DNA from: Entomortierella parvispora
Lineage: Eukaryota > Mortierellomycota > Mortierellomycetes > Mortierellales > Mortierellaceae
Reading direction: 5' to 3'
DNA length: 64,000 nt
NCBI GenBank assembly: GCA_963573315.1
Contig: OY752149.1
Coordinates: 1,426,001 to 1,490,000 of the forward strand
Shown here: piece after piece, positions 58,595 to 64,000 of the stretch
How positions within the stretch are numbered: the stretch's first letter is position 1
Layout: the number at the start of each line of letters is the position of its first letter
The notes under the pieces: model-generated
Databases searched by the model: none
What the model was told of the DNA's origin: nothing
The model's input: only the letters and a program-made list of their open reading frames with translations
Made by a program: the position numbers and the translations under genes

Positions 58595-59877
58595 ATGGCA
58601 ATCAACGTAACCAGATGGTGCATCGGCTTGCTGATGCTCCTCAGCGTTCTTCCCTCGGTCTTTGGCCTTTACTTTTATCTCGAAGGCTCTGAGCAAAAGT
58701 GCTTCTCCGAGGAGTTGCCCAAAGAGACCATCGTCACAGGTACGACGCATCACAAGGATCCTTTGTGCCTTGTCAAACCGGTGCCATCAGGCTTCCTTTC
58801 TCGCGCCTGGGACAGAGACAGAGACCCATTTTGTGGTTATCTATTCCCAATGATAACGGAGCAGCTGTCGAATGTTGATATGGAGCTGATTGATTGACGC
58901 TTGCAACTGCCAACACGCTAACAAAATGAATGATCATCTTGTAGGTCATTTCACTGCTGAGGAATGGAATGAGGAGAAGAAGACTTTTGCCGTCAACTAC
59001 GAGACTGGAATGGAGGTCGTTGTTGAGGTGAGAAAAACAATATAAATGCCTCGATTGAATCCACATCTACTACCATGTCGAAACGCAATGGAAGAGGAGG
59101 GTCAAGAGTCCTAACACGACTCCACTCTCTCGTTGAATAGGAAATGCCCGCTGGCAAGAGGATCTACGCCCACAAACTGAAGGCCAAGGATCAGTTCAAA
59201 TTCACCTCTGCCGAGTCTGGTCCCCATGTTATCTGCCTGTTCACTACCTCTGCCGGCTGGTTCAGCTCTACGAAGACCGTAAGGCCTTGCTTTCTCAATG
59301 GCGATCAATGGCATGGAATGTGGACAGTCAAGCTGTATGATATCTAACTCTTCATTCCCCGCTCCTTGAAATGTTCTTAGAGAGTTTCTTTGGACCTGGA
59401 TATCCGCGACATTTTGGATGATGCCCCCGAACCCGTTGAAGGCGCCGTATCTGGTAAGGACTAATGAATGAATCGTATATTGTACCATGGATGTCCTAAA
59501 GAGAGGCTGTACCTCCAGTGCTGATCAACATCCTCTTTTAAATTCAACCAGAGCTCGCCCTGCGTGTCCGTGAATTGAACCACAAGGTCAACGATATTCG
59601 CCGTGAACAGTCCTACCTTCGCGTAAGTTGCCCCCCGCATTTTGTTTTGCAAGACTAAGGGAACAGTGAACCTGAGATCTAGACACTGACCTTTTTCTTT
59701 TTTTTTGGAATTTTTTGTGTCATCCAGGAACATGAGAGGGAGTTCCGTGACAAGAGTGAGGCTACCAACGGACACACGGTGACCTGGACAATTGTGCAGC
59801 TGGTTGTCCTTGCCATCACCTGTGCTTGGCAGATGCGCCACCTGCGTGTTTTCTTTGAGGCCAGAAAGATGATTTGA
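58595..59877 (+). CDS. p24 family cargo receptor, alpha (Erp1/TMED9-like)
   Basis: Exons 58595-58739, 58945-59027, 59141-59278, 59381-59453, 59552-59622, 59728-59877; 219 aa. A signal peptide ends near SVFG, then LYFYLEGSEQKCFSEELP opens the GOLD domain with the first of two disulphide cysteines; the second is in HVICLFTTSAGWF. A coiled-coil-prone segment (LRVRELNHKVNDIRREQSYL) and one transmembrane helix follow. The tail WQMRHLRVFFEARKMI has the FF and dibasic signals used for COPII export and COPI retrieval. The LYF..KC..EE..ET start and RHL..FFEA tail fit the alpha subfamily. p24 proteins pack GPI-anchored and other cargo into ER-to-Golgi vesicles. Confidence 0.94.
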
Positions 59878-60315
59878 AGGACGAGATAGCTCATGCTGAT
59901 AGTAACCTAATGCGAGTATCCTCAATATATATGTGCAGTGTAAACAGGCACCCATCCCGCCTGCCTCTCTGCTTCCTTGGAAGTCGACACTTTGAGTTGA
60001 TGTATGCGAGAGCGATCCGGTTCATTTCTCTGGAGATAGGTGCCACAAAATGAATGGACGACGTGCACGGAAGCAGGCCTGCGACGCAGCATGAACACAC
60101 ATGTGCGAGGGTCGTAATAGGATTCAAACCCCTCTCTTTTCTGGCCCTCCCTTCTTTCTTTCTTTCTTTCCTTTCTGTTCTCTGTTCACGTTTATTGATT
60201 CTTCTTCATTCCCTCTCCTCTCTTTAACATTATTCCGTACAGCCCTATTCTCCTCTCTCGCTCATTTATTTCATTTTCTTTCCGATCACACCTACAATCC
60301 ATTCAAAAACAGAAA
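59878..60315. other. Intergenic region upstream of hydrolase-phosphatase gene
   Basis: A 438-bp region. A TTTC tandem repeat is at about 60150-60170 and the sequence is CT-rich up to the next ATG. No gene is seen. Confidence 0.5.
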
Positions 60316-62495
60316 ATGACCTTGTCCTCATCGACGGCATTAGCCCGCTGGACCCAACCTACTGCCCTGCTCTCAACTGCCCTTGCTCTCTATCTCGGAT
60401 ATAAAGCCCTCCGGCTCTTGAGCGCCCAACGACGAGAACGGTCCAAGGAACCTTCTCCCACCAGCTCTGTGCTCGTGAACCACTTTCAGTATGTGAACGT
60501 CAACGGGAAGCGCCTACGGATTGTTCATATTCCCCATGCCTTGGGATCCAAGGTGCCGTTGTTAGTTTTCATCCATGGTGTCGGAGGACAGGTAAATAAC
60601 AAAAACCCTTTTTTTTTTTTGGGGGGGGGGGGGGGGGGAGGGTTCTTCTGCTGCCTCTGTTGATAACGATCGATAAGCTGATCTCCAGACCGTATCCTTC
60701 TTTTTTCGTGCGACATTGTGAATTGAAAACGTGCACAGTTGGAGCAGTTTGAGAAGCAGATCGAGTACTTTAGTTTGAGCACGCACATTCTTGCTGTCGA
60801 CATGTGCGGATATGGTGCAAGCGATGTGCCTGACAGGTATTCTGGAGGTCCTTTTGTTTTATTCATTGTCTCTACTTCTTGATTTACAAGAATACTAACA
60901 TTGCGCTTTGTGGGGCAATTGAACCAGCTATGGACATTATACAACGGATGCCTATGTTGAAGATATCATCACTTTGCTTCAACGATACAAGAGCAAGGAA
61001 ACGGTTTTGATCTGTCACTCTTACGGTTGTACAGTTGGAACTCAACTCTATGGACGCTTAATCGATTCGCCCACTTCACCGTCATCGGACGAAGGTCTGA
61101 ATCACTCGATCAATGCCATGGTTATGATTGGAGCCAAGGCCATTATCACAGAACATGAAACGCAAGCACGACAAAAGCTGGCAAAGACTCCGGACTGGAT
61201 CGTGGACTTCGCTCGAAAACTGGATAGAATGGGAGGCACGCATTCAAAATCTGTCAACAGACTCTTGCATGCAAGCGCGAGTGAGGATCTGAGGAGGAAG
61301 CAGTTGCGGTGGAATAAGGCCTCTAGGACATCAGTCCTGAAGAGACTCATGGCAGGAATTCGATGGCCCAGTCCTGCAGAATTCCAAAAAATACAATGCC
61401 CCCTGCTGCTGATGTCCGGCGAAGATGTAAGCTCTAGGGATTTATGATCAACAAATTGAAATCCTTCCATGGATAGATCATACTAACTTTATACACCATT
61501 CACCTGTTTACCGTTGTTTAGGATCAAGTATGTCCGTCAGCGAACATTGAGCAGATTTATAATTGGTGCAGGGCAACCAACGAACGAACAGGATCGCCAT
61601 TCATTATCCCCAAAGCAGGACATCAAACCATGCTGGAGAACTGGGAATTAGTTACCCCAATCATCAGCTCGTTCCTCATCAAGGACTGCGGGATGTCAAC
61701 CATGGACCCTGCTTGGCAGATTACTGAAAAGTGTCAAAAGGAGAACAAGTGGAGTCTGAAGAACACTGAAAAGGTACGACTTTAATGACGATGGTTCTTG
61801 AAATCGAGCGAGCGAGCTTATAAACTCACCACATGGGGCAACCACCATAACGTCATAGTGGATGAATACTCCTATCATCTCCTCACGGATTGGCAAGGGA
61901 CCTGGAAAATTCAGAGCAATGAAGGTCTTGCGGCAGACGGACTCTGACCATTCACCTTCAGCATTTTTGGCGCAACACCCTGAAGTTGGTTTCATTGTGG
62001 ATATTTCGCTGGACGAACCCCCTTACAGGACCACAGACTTCGAGGCTACCTCCATCACCTACACCAAACTGCCAACTGTGAGCAAGATACCACCAACAAT
62101 GGAGGATGTGGAACGATTCATTAAGCACTGCAACACCTGTTGGGAAGAAAAACCAGATGTGGATATTGCAGTTCATTGCCACTATGGGTAAGTTTTGATG
62201 ATCAGTCTGTTGTAATTCTCTTTGTTTTGTAGCATTCTTTTTTTTTTTCCTTTTTATCTTCCCCGTGGAGCTAAAAATGAAGCTTTCCTATCTTCATAGT
62301 TTTAACCGCACTGGGTTCATGCTATGCTCGTACTTAATTCAAGAACAACACTACTCGGTTGCAGATGCACTCCATCATTTTGAACTTGCACGGCCACCCC
62401 GCGGTATTAGACACGATCACTTCAAAGGCGAACTTTTCCTCCGCTATGAACCTGCAAAGAAACTCATCTCTTCTCAGCCACCCACAGGACACTAG
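60316..62495 (+). CDS. Alpha/beta-hydrolase fused to a dual-specificity-type phosphatase
   Basis: Exons 60316-60591, 60739-60836, 60928-61426, 61522-61773, 61859-62187, 62300-62495; 549 aa. A short hydrophobic N-terminal segment (TALLSTALALYLGYKALRLL) may anchor it to a membrane. Residues about 50-370 form an alpha/beta-hydrolase: LLVFIHGVGG oxyanion region, AVDMCGYGASD, nucleophile motif CHSYGC with Ser, and a late His in AGHQTMLENW. The last 180 residues carry a Cys-based phosphatase: the P-loop is HCHYGFNRTG (HC-x5-R), split by the final intron, with a candidate general acid in the preceding loop (ISLDEPPYRTTDFE). Both active sites look intact. Substrates are unknown. Lipid ester hydrolysis coupled to dephosphorylation is one possibility, but this is inference only. 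Intron 1 contains a T12-G18 homopolymer. Confidence 0.88.
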
Positions 62496-62656
62496 AGAAA
62501 TAGCGCTTTGTATAGATGTATAGATGTCATTCAGAACTTCGATGTAAAAGAAGAGAAGAATATTAATATATTTGTAATATTGCCTTGTTTTTGTTTTCAT
62601 CCTGATAATGACTTGTTTTTTAAAAGGGCAGGATATAAAGAGAAGCAGAAAGGTTT

Positions 62657-63457
62657 TCATTTCATCTTTGAAAACCGTCGATTGTTGGCACACGGCATCT
62701 CCAACGAATCATTGCTTCCTCGACGATGACGTCCCCAACCTTGACCGTGCCCTTGATATCCCGAACCATGACCACCTCCGCTGATACTGCTGTTACGAAG
62801 ACTTTTGCGCTTCTCGAACAAATCCTCAATGCCCACGTCCTGAAGCGACCCGATCGAGGTTCGGCAATGGTTACTACTTTGACCGCCACAGCTGCCATTA
62901 CCATGGTTGCTGCCGACGCTGTGCTGATGCCCCACGTCCAAGAGATCAGATCGGGTCTGGCGACGAAGGGCCTTCACCTGTTTGATCTTGATCCCGGCCA
63001 AGTGTTCCTCCAGGTATGCCATCTCGGATAGACCCAGATCACTCTTGTTGCTTCTATAAGCCGCCGCCGCTGCTGCTGCTGCTGTTGCTTCAGTTCCAGA
63101 GTTACTGTGGGTAGAGGCGATGGAGCTGGTGGGGCGTTGTCCTTGGTTCCGAGGGGTGTGAGAAAAGTGTTTTGAAGACGCCGACATTGAGGATGAGGCA
63201 CATGTGGAAAATCCTCGACCGCCTTTGATTTCTGAGGTTTGGTCCTTTACTTCAAGTTCAAGACGCGCTCGGAGGAGGGATCGTTGGTCGCTCATGAACT
63301 GGACTTTGTCAGCAGCTGGTGATGAAGAAGTTGAGATTGTAACCGAAGAAGGGTAGTTAACGACTGTGATTCTTGATTGCTTTGACTTTGCCTCAAGTTT
63401 GGCCTTGGCATTCATCTCTGAGATCACAAAGGTATCGATAATCGTGGAGTAGTCCAT
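62657..63457 (-). CDS. Orphan disordered protein (266 aa)
   Basis: Single exon from the ATG at 63457, whose context (AAAGATGGAC) is good; an open frame continues upstream, but its translation is low-complexity. The first 110 residues have order-like segments (MDYSTIIDTFVISEMNAKAK; SDQRSLLRARLELEVKD), the middle holds an eight-residue Ala run encoded by GCN repeats, and the C-terminus is Gly/His/Arg/Ser-rich. A helix-like DLGLSEMAYLEEHLAGIKI lies between. No family is recognised. It is convergent with the hydrolase-phosphatase gene (161 bp between stops). An upstream spliced exon cannot be excluded. Confidence 0.6.
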   Translation of the reverse strand: MDYSTIIDTFVISEMNAKAKLEAKSKQSRITVVNYPSSVTISTSSSPAADKVQFMSDQRSLLRARLELEVKDQTSEIKGGRGFSTCASSSMSASSKHFSHTPRNQGQRPTSSIASTHSNSGTEATAAAAAAAAYRSNKSDLGLSEMAYLEEHLAGIKIKQVKALRRQTRSDLLDVGHQHSVGSNHGNGSCGGQSSNHCRTSIGSLQDVGIEDLFEKRKSLRNSSISGGGHGSGYQGHGQGWGRHRRGSNDSLEMPCANNRRFSKMK

Positions 63458-64000
63458 CTTTTTCTTTTTTTTTTCTTCCTGAAATGGCAAGGTCATGCAA
63501 AGGGGGGGAAAGGACCTTGGAATCGTTGATACTAGGATTAAGAAAAGAAGGAGATGCGTAGATGAAAAGAAGGAAAGAAGAGAGAGGAGGGCCATGAGAA
63601 GAACAATGGTGGGATCATTATAAATACTCAGAAATCCACATTGAAAGATCAGTTATGGCGCTTGACTGGCACCCATTTCGCCCTCCCTCACCCACAATGA
63701 AGGAGAAAACCTCAAAGACAATAAAGGTGAATATTCTATTCTGACACCTTCTTTCGCCCAACAATCATAGGACTCGGGCCCCGACAATGGCTAAAAATGA
63801 ACACGATTTTATACAGTCGTCGCTTCATCAGAAATGCAAGAATCGCAAACAAAGAGCTGGACGCGTTTTTCTACGCGTCTGAACCATCATTTGTCCGCAG
63901 GGGCGAAAATAGAAGGTGAAAAAAGCAGACAAAAAAGGTGAATGATTTAATCGGTACTAATATAGGAGAGATGGAAGGGACTATCAAGAAGAAAGAAGCT
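63458..64000. other. Upstream region of orphan gene, window end
   Basis: This 543-bp stretch has a T run close to the orphan ATG and no other supported feature. An imperfect inverted repeat around ACGCGTTTTTCTACGCGT lies near 63860-63877. Confidence 0.45.

Overview
This window is nuclear DNA from a filamentous fungus, most likely an early-diverging Mucoromycota species of the Mortierella type (inference from gene content; no taxonomic search was possible). It encodes the fungal-type translation factor eEF3, a class V myosin, Hog1 and Fes1. It also carries genes that many yeasts have lost: FANCL, spastin with an MIT region, and a SELENOH-like protein. Introns are short (about 50-380 nt), mostly GT-AG, and dense in housekeeping genes. 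Intergenic DNA is rich in homopolymers and microsatellites.

Layout, left to right. 0-5 kb: 3' end of an unknown Ser/Pro-rich gene, a tRNA-Thr(CGU), a SELENOH-like nuclear redox protein, SPC1 (signal peptidase complex) and OMS1-type methyltransferase. 5-12 kb: eEF3 (-) and cytosolic serine hydroxymethyltransferase (+), divergent and both strongly codon-biased. 12-20 kb: spastin (-) and a GCKIII/Ste20 kinase (+). 20-26 kb: FANCL (-), a small coiled-coil protein and UTP7 (+). 26-34 kb: class V myosin and a BAP31/Yet3 protein (both -). 34.7-35.9 kb: a Yippee protein. 36.3-41.7 kb: the copper locus. 42-47 kb: a PDK/BCKDK-family kinase with a frame break and a G-alpha subunit. 49-52 kb: XPA/Rad14 and FES1, convergent. 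52-64 kb: an unusual kinase, HOG1, an alpha-type p24 protein, an alpha/beta-hydrolase plus phosphatase fusion, and an orphan gene.

The most interesting region is 36.3-41.7 kb. Three intronless genes for secreted or surface proteins lie together: (i) a DUF1775/YcnI-like protein whose predicted mature N-terminus is histidine, with a GPI-like tail; (ii) a Ctr-type copper transporter with a 180-residue extracellular domain of 18 cysteines and several MxxM motifs; (iii) a divergently transcribed GPI-like protein that is essentially that same 18-Cys domain on its own. The intergenic DNA around them contains at least 11 copies of TGTCAAA/TTTGACA, far above the rate elsewhere in the window, and all three genes have TATA boxes about 95-145 bp before the ATG. 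The inference is a co-regulated copper capture and delivery system at the cell surface, in which a wall- or membrane-anchored copy of the domain could pass copper to its twin on the transporter.

Gene structure is also informative. The G-alpha gene needs a 5-nt microexon to give a normal 353-residue protein. BAP31 has a 23-nt microexon. Two introns appear to be GC-AG. Gene models were built by hand from splice signals, reading-frame continuity and family conservation; no transcript data were available.
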